Of a stretch of 64,000 nt of DNA, positions 1 to 7,499 are shown piece by piece. Within the stretch, counting starts at the first letter, position 1. The number at the start of each line of letters is the position of its first letter. The notes under the pieces were generated by a model, which was not told where the DNA came from, made no database searches, and was given only the letters and a program-made list of their open reading frames with translations. Position numbers and translations under genes: made by a program. Source of the stretch: Methanothrix harundinacea (GTDB lineage Archaea; Halobacteriota; Methanosarcinia; Methanotrichales; Methanotrichaceae); the NCBI GenBank assembly GCA_002506535.1, contig DAXT01000022.1:15439-79438 (forward strand), in the 5' to 3' direction.

Positions 1-300
1 GACCTCACCGCCTCCCTAATGGCCGTCGCCCTGGAGGCGAGAAGGCTCGTGATCCTAACGGAGGTGGATGCGGTCTACCGCGGTTTTGGCGGAAGAAGTC
101 CCGAGGCCGTCCATCTCCTCAGACTTGGTGAGGCTTGCGAGCTCCTCGAATCCGGAGACCTCCCGGCCGGGAGCATGGGGCCCAAGGTGGAGGCAGCCCT
201 CTCCTTCGTCGCCGCCACCGGGAGAGAGGCGCTGATAACCGACGTCGCCCATCTGGAGGAGGCCCTATCCCGCCGGGCTGGAACCTGGGTCACGCCGTGA
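1..300 (+). CDS. arcC: Carbamate kinase, C-terminal part (gene starts before the window)
   Basis: The reading frame is open from base 1 and ends at TGA 298-300. The roughly 99 visible residues match the C-terminal third of carbamate kinase: a segment ILTEVDAVYRGFG (nucleotide-site region), then PPGSMGPK-like PAGSMGPKVEAAL, and a final AGTWV. The enzyme interconverts carbamoyl phosphate plus ADP with carbamate, CO2/NH3 and ATP in the cytoplasm. The N-terminal two thirds lie outside the window, so completeness cannot be judged. The family assignment rests on the conserved GSMGPK motif and is firm; the physiological direction (ATP-making or carbamoyl-phosphate-making) is not shown. Confidence 0.88.
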   Translation, partial: DLTASLMAVALEARRLVILTEVDAVYRGFGGRSPEAVHLLRLGEACELLESGDLPAGSMGPKVEAALSFVAATGREALITDVAHLEEALSRRAGTWVTP

Positions 301-340
301 GATTAAGAGGGGGGCCGGGTGGGGGGGGCCAGTTTAAGAA

Positions 341-352
341 TTTTTTATATGG
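341..352 (+). promoter_or_regulatory. Putative TATA box for the NSS transporter gene
   Basis: A T/A-only run TTTTTTATAT lies about 75 bases before the GTG start at 422, in an otherwise G-rich spacer. Archaeal TATA boxes sit about 25 bases before the transcript start, which would leave a leader of roughly 45 bases containing the Shine-Dalgarno site GGAGG at 411-415. Inference from position and composition only. Confidence 0.45.
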
Positions 353-421
353 GCAAGGTTCATAACGTGCGGCTCCCAATAACCTGAACCTGATAATCCG
401 TCGATATAGAGGAGGGATCTT

Positions 422-1696
422 GTGGAGAGGTGGTCATCGAGGACGGCTTTCATCCTGGCGTCCGTCGGCTCTGCGGTGGGGATAGGCAACATATGGCGGT
501 TCTCTTCGGTGGTAGGGCAGAACGGCGGCGGTGCATATCTGATACCGTATCTCATAGCCGTCTTCGTCTTCGCCCTCCCCCTGATGATCCTGGAGCTGGC
601 CGTCGGGAGGCGCCTGAGAGGGGACGTGGTCACCGCCTTCGGAAGGGTGAGACCAAAGTTCAGGCTCCTGGGCTGGGTCGTCTGCGCCGTCGTCTTCTCG
701 ATCCTCTCGTATTACCTGGTGGTGACCGGATGGACCCTGGCGTACGTGGAGTTCTCGGCGGCGGGCAGGTCGGTCGAATTCTCGGATTTCACCACCTCTT
801 ACGATCCAATCTTATATTTCATAATCTCCGCCGTGATGATGGGGGCGATAGTATCCCTGGGGATCAAAGATGGGATCGAGAGGTTCACCAAGCTCCTGGT
901 CCCCTTCTCCTTCCTCCTCCTCCTGGGGCTCTTTGCCTTCTCCTCGACCCTGCCGGGGTTTGGGAAGGGGATCCGGTTCCTCTTCACCCCCGACTTCTCC
1001 GTCCTCGCCGACCCCCTCCTCTGGGGTGCTGCCTTCGGCCAGGCCTTCTTCTCCCTCTCCGTCGGTTACGGGATCCTCCTTACATATGGGGACTACCTCG
1101 ATGAGGATGTGAAGCTACTCCCATCATCCCTCATCATAACCGCTGCCGATCTGACTGTAGCGATCCTGGCGGGGATGGTGATATTCCCGGTGGTATTCAC
1201 ATACGGCCTTGAGCCTGCCGCAGGCGCAGAGCTCGCCTTCACCACCCTCCCCCGGGCCTTCGAGGTGATGCCTTACGGCAACCTCTTTGCCGTCGCCTTC
1301 TTCGCCCTCCTATTTTTCGCCGCCATGACCTCAGCGGTATCGATGCTGGAGGTGAGCGCGGCTTCAGCATCCCACGCCTTCGGCCTGCCTCGGAAGGCGG
1401 TAACCTCTGCCCTCACCGCGGGGGTGATCGTCCTGGGGCTGCCGTCGGCTTTGAGCTACAGCGCGGCCGGCCTTCAGTTCAGCGGGATGCGGATACTGGA
1501 TATAATGGACGAGACCGTCGGGGGTTTTGGCCTCGTCCTGACGGCCACCCTCATCGCCGTGACCTTCACCTGGCTGTTGGACGATGAGCTTTTACGTAGA
1601 GAGATCGGTTGGGGTAGCAGGCTCATCTTCCCGATGGTCAAATACGCCGTCCCCGCGGTCCTGGCCCTGACCCTTGCCACAAGAGCGTTCCTCTGA
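422..1696 (+). CDS. Sodium-dependent transporter, neurotransmitter:sodium symporter (SNF/NSS) family
   Basis: A 424-residue polytopic membrane protein starting at GTG 422 with GGAGG 7 bases upstream. The N-terminus carries the family signature GSAVGIGNIWRF in the first membrane segment, which in LeuT-type proteins forms part of the Na+ and substrate sites; a second signature, GGGAYLIPYL, follows. About eleven hydrophobic segments can be counted and the length is usual for short prokaryotic members. The role is Na+-coupled uptake of a small solute, most often an amino acid; the substrate cannot be read from sequence. It stands alone between the carbamate kinase and a region without clear genes, so context does not narrow the substrate. 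Confidence 0.92.
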   Translation: MERWSSRTAFILASVGSAVGIGNIWRFSSVVGQNGGGAYLIPYLIAVFVFALPLMILELAVGRRLRGDVVTAFGRVRPKFRLLGWVVCAVVFSILSYYLVVTGWTLAYVEFSAAGRSVEFSDFTTSYDPILYFIISAVMMGAIVSLGIKDGIERFTKLLVPFSFLLLLGLFAFSSTLPGFGKGIRFLFTPDFSVLADPLLWGAAFGQAFFSLSVGYGILLTYGDYLDEDVKLLPSSLIITAADLTVAILAGMVIFPVVFTYGLEPAAGAELAFTTLPRAFEVMPYGNLFAVAFFALLFFAAMTSAVSMLEVSAASASHAFGLPRKAVTSALTAGVIVLGLPSALSYSAAGLQFSGMRILDIMDETVGGFGLVLTATLIAVTFTWLLDDELLRREIGWGSRLIFPMVKYAVPAVLALTLATRAFL

Positions 1697-2217
1697 AGGG
1701 GCGAGGGTGTCCCTCTGAAGGGTGGCGTTCATAAGATGAGGGAAGGATTCCCGCCACCAGCTGTCCATAGCAGGAAGATGGCTTCTGGAGCGGGATGGCA
1801 AAGGTATCCCGGCTCGACGGATGATCGCCGGGATCCTTCCAGCTTTGGGGGCGGGCTTGGCGATATGCGGTGGCTCGGGCTATCTGGGTTTTAATACGGG
1901 GCTTGCATGCGATGATGAAGAAGAACCGATGACCGATCTCCATCGGCACCCCACCGCTACGGGGGCCGGCGGATTTGGCCAGGTTGGCGAGATCGTCCTT
2001 GAGGCGAATGGAAGGAGCGTAAGCCCCGGCGCCAGAGACTCCAGGGTTTGTCAAGATAGATTGATCTGCCAGGGTCGAGATGGACGGGGCTCATATCCGG
2101 TCGAGGAGGCCGTCGTCCTCGTCGTCCTTCCTCGTCGTCCTATAAGCTCCCTTCTCCAAATCCTGTAAAAAAGTGTATTTATCCAGGATCTGCTGATCCG
2201 CCGAAGATCCGCTGGAT
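1697..2217. other. Gene-poor stretch after the transporter
   Basis: About 520 bases with no supported gene. Several open frames cross it on both strands, but none has a recognisable domain or a good ribosome binding site, and they overlap one another. The only notable sequence is a T/A-rich segment around 2166-2182 just beyond the end of the minus-strand regulator gene, which could end transcription. I see no RNA gene or repeat here. Confidence 0.5.
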
Positions 2218-2598
2218 TCAGTTCGATACCAGATCTCGAAGCTTCTGGATGTTCTCCATCGCCTCTGCAGATTCCTTGCGCCTCTCCTCCTCGATGAACC
2301 CTATTATCTCGTCTATCGGCGTGCTGAGAGCATAGACCTTGGACGGCCGACCTTTGCCTTCGGTATTCTTGACATCCCACTCCCTTATCCAGTTCTGGTG
2401 ATGGAGTCTACGCATCGCTATGCTGATCTCGGGCTGTCTCAAACCGGTCTTCCGCTCTATCTCCCTCGACGTGGACTCGCCGGCAACGGCGAGGTATGTG
2501 ATGACCTTGGCCACGTTCCGTTGAAGGCCCAAGCTGTGGAGAAGATCCGCAAATTCGTGGTCGTCGTCTCGGTTCGCCTCAACTGCTCCTTCTCTCAT
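2218..2598 (-). CDS. Winged-helix transcription regulator, archaeal TrmB/ArsR-like
   Basis: A 126-residue protein starting at ATG 2598 with a G-rich Shine-Dalgarno stretch (GGGGG) about 11 bases upstream. Residues about 15-80 read as a winged helix-turn-helix: LQRNVAKVITYLAVAGESTSREIERKTGLRQPEISIAMRRL is split between helix-turn-helix and recognition helix, and the wing contains GRPSKVYAL, typical of archaeal HTH proteins that form dimers. The C-terminus is an amphipathic helix (FIEEERRKESAEAMENIQKL), probably a dimerisation coiled coil. No ligand domain is present. Its targets are unknown; it is transcribed alone and convergently with the gene-poor region. Confidence 0.8.
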   Translation of the reverse strand: MREGAVEANRDDDHEFADLLHSLGLQRNVAKVITYLAVAGESTSREIERKTGLRQPEISIAMRRLHHQNWIREWDVKNTEGKGRPSKVYALSTPIDEIIGFIEEERRKESAEAMENIQKLRDLVSN

Positions 2599-2665
2599 AG
2601 TCTGCTACCCCCTCTATGACAGTGATTTCATATGTATATATTTCTATTATAAATAACTGCTGTAT

Positions 2666-2917
2666 TCACAGTGCAATATAGAAGGAGATAGAAGGAGATA
2701 GAAGGAGATAGAAGGAGATAGAAGGAGATTGGATGGAGTGAACATTGAACCTTTCGGTCCGGATCCCGTCATCCTCCAGGCGATCTAACCGGTCAATCCG
2801 GAGGGTGCCGGGCGGGTAGGAGGTGTCGGAGTGGAGGAGGTCGACGAGGGTCGCCGCCTGGTCCTGGAGGCGGGCGCTCTCGCGCGGGTGGTAGCCGTGG
2901 ACGTAGGGGTCGGCCAT
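2666..2917 (-). pseudogene. N-terminal remnant of a SAM-dependent methyltransferase
   Basis: The open frame starts at ATG 2917 with residues MADPYVHGYHPRESARLQDQ, followed by a LVDLLHSDTSYPPG segment. This is the standard N-terminus of a family of class I methyltransferases, where PPG is normally followed by the SAM-binding motif I (VLEAGCGVGxQ). Here motif I and everything after it are missing: the frame continues with unrelated residues and then runs into the 10-bp tandem repeat at 2681-2730, which encodes low-complexity SPSISFYLL-type sequence. I read it as a truncated, probably dead gene. It could be expressed as an 83-residue protein, but it cannot bind SAM in the usual way. Confidence 0.65.
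2681..2730. repeat. Five tandem copies of a 10-bp unit (GAAGGAGATA)
   Basis: Five head-to-tail copies of GAAGGAGATA are seen, the last ending in T instead of A. The unit contains a Shine-Dalgarno-like AAGGAG. The tract lies between the winged-helix regulator and the remnant of a methyltransferase and overlaps the 3' part of that open frame. A 10-bp period is close to one helical turn, but I know no function for it. Confidence 0.9.
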
Positions 2918-3140
2918 AGACGGATCTTCTCCGGCCGCTTATATCAGGATTTCCGCCAAATGTGAGCTGACACGTTGTTGATGGGCGAGATGGCTGTAGG
3001 TCATGTCATCAGATTGACTTGAAACTTAAAAGCTGCCACAAGTCATAGATTAACCAAATAAAATAAGATGATTATATATAAAACTATCTGCATAAGACAT
3101 GTAGTCTTAAATCAACTATTTTTTATCACTAATCAGTGGA

Positions 3141-3149
3141 ATGCTTTAT
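3141..3149 (+). promoter_or_regulatory. Putative TATA box of the AT-rich membrane-protein gene
   Basis: CTTTATATC lies about 30 bases before the ATG at 3179, with a TGAGG Shine-Dalgarno-like element between. The surrounding region is AT-rich, so chance occurrence is possible. Confidence 0.4.
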
Positions 3150-3178
3150 ATCAATTAGCATACTACTGAGGAAACGAG

Positions 3179-4036
3179 ATGAATAGCACTTCAATATCTT
3201 TGGCAGTTGATTATATCGGATCCAATCCTCAGTTAACTATTTTAAGCGTTATTGTGGCTGTAGTAAGCGTTGCAGTATCAGTAATTATTTATTTAAAAAG
3301 TAAGCGCGAAAAAGTTCCTAAATATAGTATTAAAAGCTATAACATCATTAAAGATTTCGTAAATATTTTTGAAGCATTAGAAGTCAGTTATGCAGGCCAA
3401 ACAATAAAAAATCTAACGGTTTCAAAAATTGTTTTTTGGAATGCAGGTAGAGAAACAATTGATAAGGATGATATCGTGGCGGCAGATCCTATCACGATCT
3501 CAACTAAAGGAGATTATAAAATTCTAGATCAAAAAATAATCTCAATCAATAATGAAACTAATAAATTTTCTGTTAAAAAATCCGATGGGCATTCAAAGGT
3601 GGAATTGGAATTTGAATATGTTGATAAAAATGATGGGGCAGTTATTCAAATTATCCATACGGGCTACTCATCCAAAAATATCGAAATTCATGGAAGAATC
3701 AAAGGTGCTGGTAAGCTAAAGCTTGCTAAGTTAGAAATTATCCCCGAAAAGTATACGCTCTTCATCTTTGGTCTATTAGGTGGTTTATCTGGGGCAATGA
3801 CAGCGTATATACAAAATTTATATAATCTCGATGACACATACTTGATCTTAGGTTTAATAGTGACGGTTTTCACATTGGGTTGTCTATATATAATATTCAG
3901 AAAACTAAATAATAAACTGCCTAGAGGGCTAGAAATATTTACAGAGAATATTTTTGGCCATGATATCGAGGGGACTAATATAGAAAAGATATTATCATTT
4001 CTTAGATTATACATTAATCGGAAACGTGACGGCTAA
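3179..4036 (+). CDS. Uncharacterised three-pass membrane protein, AT-rich (probably transferred)
   Basis: A 285-residue protein with one N-terminal membrane segment (about residues 15-40, followed by basic KSKREK), a soluble domain of about 150 residues, and two C-terminal membrane segments (about 195-215 and 225-245). The soluble domain contains NLTVSKIVFWNAGRETI and DGAVIQIIHTG, motifs I recall from a family of hypothetical proteins scattered over bacteria and archaea; no function is known to me. The gene is far richer in A and T than its neighbours and uses codons such as AAA, ATA and TTA that the flanking genes avoid, a sign of recent acquisition. It has its own TATA-like element and stands alone, convergent with the deaminase gene. 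Confidence 0.8.
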   Translation: MNSTSISLAVDYIGSNPQLTILSVIVAVVSVAVSVIIYLKSKREKVPKYSIKSYNIIKDFVNIFEALEVSYAGQTIKNLTVSKIVFWNAGRETIDKDDIVAADPITISTKGDYKILDQKIISINNETNKFSVKKSDGHSKVELEFEYVDKNDGAVIQIIHTGYSSKNIEIHGRIKGAGKLKLAKLEIIPEKYTLFIFGLLGGLSGAMTAYIQNLYNLDDTYLILGLIVTVFTLGCLYIIFRKLNNKLPRGLEIFTENIFGHDIEGTNIEKILSFLRLYINRKRDG

Positions 4037-4060
4037 TATCCAATTCATAATATCTCATAT

Positions 4061-4525
4061 TCAGTACATCCTCCTCCCCGGCTTCCTCTCCCACTCCTCC
4101 AGAACCGCCCGGCACCCCTCCCTGTCCACGTTCACCATCTCCATCTCCTCGGCCTCCGCCTCGCCCCTGATGATCTGATAGATGAGGCTGTCGTCGAAGC
4201 CGATCTTTGCTACGTCCTCCCGGGTCGTCCCGAAGACGAGCCGCTTGATCCTCGCCCAGAATATGGCGGCAAAGCACATGGGGCAGGGCTGCGAGGTCGA
4301 GTAGATCTCGCAGTCGGAGAGGTCGAAGCGCCCCAGAATCGCTGAGGCCTCCCGGATCGCCAGGATCTCGGCGTGGGCGGTGGGGTCGTTCCGCCTCAGG
4401 ACCTCGTTGTGAGCCTTCGAGACGACCTCGCCATTCCGGACGACGACGGCGCCGAAGGGGCCGCCGTCGTCGTTCCCGATCCCGGCCCGGGCCTCCTTTA
4501 GGGCGAGGGCCAGAAACTCGTTCAT
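4061..4525 (-). CDS. Nucleoside/guanine deaminase, cytidine-deaminase-like zinc enzyme
   Basis: A 154-residue protein with the zinc site of the cytidine deaminase superfamily: HAE (ligand His plus catalytic Glu) near residue 51 and PCPMC near residue 80. The length, the GGPFGAVVV motif near the N-terminus and the FGTTREDVAKIGFDD segment with C-terminal CRAVLEEW resemble bacterial guanine deaminases of the GuaD type more than tRNA adenosine deaminases, but tRNA or cytosine deamination cannot be excluded. A weak Shine-Dalgarno site (GAGG) lies about 10 bases upstream of ATG 4525. It is followed on the same strand, upstream, by the nitroreductase-like gene, with about 100 bases of simple TTCATC-type repeats between. 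Confidence 0.88.
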   Translation of the reverse strand: MNEFLALALKEARAGIGNDDGGPFGAVVVRNGEVVSKAHNEVLRRNDPTAHAEILAIREASAILGRFDLSDCEIYSTSQPCPMCFAAIFWARIKRLVFGTTREDVAKIGFDDSLIYQIIRGEAEAEEMEMVNVDREGCRAVLEEWERKPGRRMY

Positions 4526-4600
4526 CGACCGCGCCTCTTCATCTCTTCATCACTTCTTCATCACTTGATCCATTCATCCCTTCACTCATCCGCCCGGACG

Positions 4601-4642
4601 TTTCATCCGACTATTTCATCCGGCTATATCATCCGGCTATCA
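4601..4642. repeat. Three imperfect 14-bp tandem units (TTCATCCGGCTATA type)
   Basis: Three near-copies of a 14-bp unit run across the 3' end of the nitroreductase-like gene, including its stop codon at 4629-4631. The spacer just before (4535-4590) is also built from CTTCATC/CTTCATCA words. It looks like slippage-generated sequence. Confidence 0.7.
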
Positions 4643-5792
4643 GGTCCATGACGTCCCTTCGGGGGCTGTGGCCGACCTCCTTCTCCGCCTCCCCCATCCT
4701 GACGAGCATCTGTATCGTCTGGCCCTCCCCGGCGAACCTCTCGTGTACCTCCCGGTAGAGCGCCTCCATCTCGGGGTACTCCTCCAGGACCTGGCTCACC
4801 GGCTGCATGCTGATCCCCATGACGGTCCCGGCGAGCTGGAGCCGCTGGTAGACGATCCCCGCCCTCACCTGGTCGGTCCTGCTGTTGCCGTCGGTGACGA
4901 TGATGGCGTAGGCGGGGGTCCGTTCCAGCCGTTCCACCTCCCCCTTCCTCCAGGAATCTGCCATACTCTCGTCCCCCAGGGGGATTATGGTGCCAAGCCC
5001 CTGGACGAGGGCCTGGAGGAGGCGGTCCATCCCCTGGGAGTCGAGGGTGAGGCCGTCCCGGTGGAGGTTCTTCTCCCCCTCGTTGATCCTGAAGATCTCC
5101 CCGCTCTCCCTCATGGGACCGGGAAGCCCCGACTCCACCTCAATCCCCCGAACCGCCAGGTCCCGGATCGCCTCAAGGTCGGCCTTCTCCTGGAATATCA
5201 GGACGTAGACCCCAGGCTCGCCGCTCAGGTCCAGGAGCTTTTGGACCTCCCCATCGGTCAGGGGCCGGTCGAGGTAAGGGGTCCGGGTCGTCACCCTGTC
5301 GAAGATCGCCCCGTACAGAGGCGACGGCCTCGCCTCGCCAGGTACGAGGGCGACCCGGGCGACGGGCCTGCTCTCCATGCTCGATGCCGACCCCTCGGGA
5401 TCGATCTCCCCCTCTGGGAAGAGGTCGATCTCCGGGGTGAAGCCGAGCTCCCCGGCCCCGATCCTGACGTTCTCCAGGAACGTCCCCTGGCTCACCACGA
5501 TCTGCCTTGATAGGGGGTCCACCTCCGGGAGAAGCCGCTTGGGATCGACGAAGAGGGTGAAGGCGAGGCCGTCCTCTTCGAGGCGGACCCTCCAGGGCTG
5601 GATGTTGTGGGAGCTGGGGGCGAGGAGGCCGAGGGCGACCGTCTGGAGCCTGGGGTCGTCAAACCCCTCATGATAGGACCTCTCCCAGGGGTCGAGATAC
5701 TCTTTTGGATGGTGGATCCCGCCGGCGAAGAGGAGGACCACCAATGCCACCGTCAATAGGATCGCCGATCCGATCAGAATCTTGTTCATCAT
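4629..5792 (-). CDS. Membrane-anchored nitroreductase-like (Acg-family) flavoprotein
   Basis: 387 residues. Residues about 4-26 form one membrane segment or uncleaved signal anchor. The rest resembles the two-lobed nitroreductase fold of Acg-like proteins: an early LLAPSSHNIQPWRV motif, which in the family contacts FMN, a central DRVTTRTPYLDRPL segment, and a C-terminal region IVYQRLQLAGTVMGISMQPVSQ typical of this subgroup. Such proteins bind FMN and may store it or reduce small electrophiles; the substrate is unknown. The N-terminal segment would place the domain outside the cytoplasm. The next gene upstream is a flavin disulfide reductase, suggesting a redox-related neighbourhood. Confidence 0.8.
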   Translation of the reverse strand: MMNKILIGSAILLTVALVVLLFAGGIHHPKEYLDPWERSYHEGFDDPRLQTVALGLLAPSSHNIQPWRVRLEEDGLAFTLFVDPKRLLPEVDPLSRQIVVSQGTFLENVRIGAGELGFTPEIDLFPEGEIDPEGSASSMESRPVARVALVPGEARPSPLYGAIFDRVTTRTPYLDRPLTDGEVQKLLDLSGEPGVYVLIFQEKADLEAIRDLAVRGIEVESGLPGPMRESGEIFRINEGEKNLHRDGLTLDSQGMDRLLQALVQGLGTIIPLGDESMADSWRKGEVERLERTPAYAIIVTDGNSRTDQVRAGIVYQRLQLAGTVMGISMQPVSQVLEEYPEMEALYREVHERFAGEGQTIQMLVRMGEAEKEVGHSPRRDVMDLIAG

Positions 5793-5859
5793 TATTCGTT
5801 CCTCGTCGAGATATCTTTCGCCGTTTGAATGGTCATCAAGATAACGATTTTGGGTCAGG

Positions 5860-7251
5860 TCAGAGGGCGATATCCTCCTTCGGCGGCATCAGGTTGGCGA
5901 AGGCCCGGGAGACGACCTCGCTCATGGCCGGATGGATCACGAGAGCCCTCCCGATGGGCCCGTAGTCCTCGTCCCCGGCGTTCATCAGGTAGACGATCTG
6001 CTGGACGAGGTCGGCGGCCCCGGTCCCGGCGATGGAGCAGCCGAGGATGCGGCCGTCCTCGGCGTTGACGACGACCTTCACCAGGCTCTCCTCTTCGGCC
6101 ATGGCGTACCCCTTGGCGACGTCGCCATACTCGGCCCTTCCCACCAGGACCTTATATCCGGCGGCCTTAGCCTCCGCTTCGGTCATCCCGACCGACCCCA
6201 CCTGGGGGTATGTGAAGACGGCATGGGGGACGGCGTGGTAGTCCATCTTCTGGCCGGATTGGCCGAAGGCGTTATTCCAGGCGACCCTCGCCTCGCGGTT
6301 GGCGGTGTGCCGGAACATATGCTTTCCTATGGCGTCGCCGAAGGCCCAGATCCCCTCCCGGCTCGTCTCCATCCGGTCGTTCACCACGATCCAGCCGGAG
6401 CGGTCGACCTCGACCCCCGTCTTCTCCGGCTTGAGGATGTCGGAGTTGCTCCTCCGCCCCAGGGCGACCATCACCTCCTCGGCGGCAAACTCCCGGACGG
6501 CGTCGGCCGAGAGGTCGAGGGCGGAGACGACCTTTTCCCCCCCCTTCACCTCCACCTTCACCGCCTCGTGTCCGGTCCGAACGTCGATGTACCTGGAGAG
6601 GCGCCTCTTCACGATCCCGCAGATCTCGGGGTCCTCGTCCTTCAGGAGCATCCGGTTTCTCCCGAGGATGGTGACCTTCGTCCCCAGGGCGGAGAAGAAG
6701 TGGCCGTACTCGGAGGCGAGGTACCCTCCCCCGAGGATGATGAGGCTCTCGGGGAGGCGCTCTAGCGATAGGACGGAGACGTTGTCGATGTACCCCGCCT
6801 CCGCCAGGCCGGGGATGGGGGGGACGAGCGGCCTCGACCCCGAGGCTATGAAGATCTTGGGAGCGGTGATCGTCTCGTCCCCGATCTTGATCATAAAGTC
6901 GCCGACGAACTCCCCCCAGCCCCGGTACCAGTCGAGGTGCTCGTTCCCCGCCGCAGACCTCTCCATCCCGCCCCGCCCCTCGTCGACGATCGCCCGCATC
7001 CGTCTCATGATGAGGTCGAAGTCGACCCTCTCGATACGGGCCTCTACGCCGACGGCTCTAGCCGCCTCGAGGGCTCTGATGACGTCCGCAGGATATATGA
7101 GAACCTTGGAGGGGATGCAGCCGTTGTTGAGACACGTCCCCCCCATGGGGCCGCGGTCGACGAGGGCGACCTTCATCCCCGCCCTCGTCCCCCGGGAGAC
7201 GCCGATCATCCCGGCCCCGGAGCCTACGACTATCAGATCGTACTCCTTCAT
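5860..7251 (-). CDS. Class I pyridine nucleotide-disulfide oxidoreductase (dihydrolipoyl dehydrogenase / mercuric reductase-like)
   Basis: 463 residues. The N-terminal FAD motif is GSGAGMIGV, the redox-active disulfide is GGTCLNNGCIPSK (CxxxxC), the NAD(P) motif is GGGYLASE, a second FAD motif is GIWAFGDAIG, and the C-terminal dimerisation domain ends with HPAMSEV, which contains the His-x-x-x-Glu catalytic pair region. This is the family of dihydrolipoamide dehydrogenase, mycothione reductase and mercuric reductase. No lipoyl-dependent 2-oxoacid complex genes are nearby; the next genes upstream are a YHS protein and a copper ATPase, so a thiol or metal-stress role seems more likely. It lacks the extra N-terminal metal-binding domain and C-terminal Cys pair of MerA. 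Confidence 0.88.
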   Translation of the reverse strand: MKEYDLIVVGSGAGMIGVSRGTRAGMKVALVDRGPMGGTCLNNGCIPSKVLIYPADVIRALEAARAVGVEARIERVDFDLIMRRMRAIVDEGRGGMERSAAGNEHLDWYRGWGEFVGDFMIKIGDETITAPKIFIASGSRPLVPPIPGLAEAGYIDNVSVLSLERLPESLIILGGGYLASEYGHFFSALGTKVTILGRNRMLLKDEDPEICGIVKRRLSRYIDVRTGHEAVKVEVKGGEKVVSALDLSADAVREFAAEEVMVALGRRSNSDILKPEKTGVEVDRSGWIVVNDRMETSREGIWAFGDAIGKHMFRHTANREARVAWNNAFGQSGQKMDYHAVPHAVFTYPQVGSVGMTEAEAKAAGYKVLVGRAEYGDVAKGYAMAEEESLVKVVVNAEDGRILGCSIAGTGAADLVQQIVYLMNAGDEDYGPIGRALVIHPAMSEVVSRAFANLMPPKEDIAL

Positions 7252-7302
7252 GCGATCACACCCATCTCTTCGAAGACTTATCGGCTCGTCAGATTCGAGC
7301 CG

Positions 7303-7449
7303 TCACCCTTTCAGATACCTCTCCGGCTCCTTCTCGAAGGCCCTCTTACAACCGGGGGCGCAGAAGTAGTAGGCTGTCCCTCTGTACTCGGTCTTGAACT
7401 TCGCCGTCTTCTCGTCGACGGTCATGCCGCATACCGGATCTATCGCCAT
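7303..7449 (-). CDS. Small YHS-domain protein next to CopA
   Basis: A 48-residue protein beginning MAIDPVCGMTVDE and containing YYFCAPGCKRAFEKEPERYL: the full YHS domain pattern with three cysteines (DPVCGM and FCAPGC). ATG 7449 is preceded by GGAG at a 9-base spacing; an ATG three codons upstream (7458) abuts the same GGAG and is less likely. YHS domains often accompany or are fused to heavy-metal P-type ATPases and are thought to bind metals such as copper; here the gene sits 50 bases after the CopA gene on the same strand. It is short enough to be missed by routine gene calling. Confidence 0.85.
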   Translation of the reverse strand: MAIDPVCGMTVDEKTAKFKTEYRGTAYYFCAPGCKRAFEKEPERYLKG

Positions 7450-7499
7450 AGTTCTCATCTCCAGATTTGGTCATCCAAACGATCTGGCTGGGGATCCCT

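Noticed and set aside
1638..2168. Open frames on both strands after the sodium symporter
   Set aside because: They overlap one another, have no recognisable domain and no ribosome binding site.
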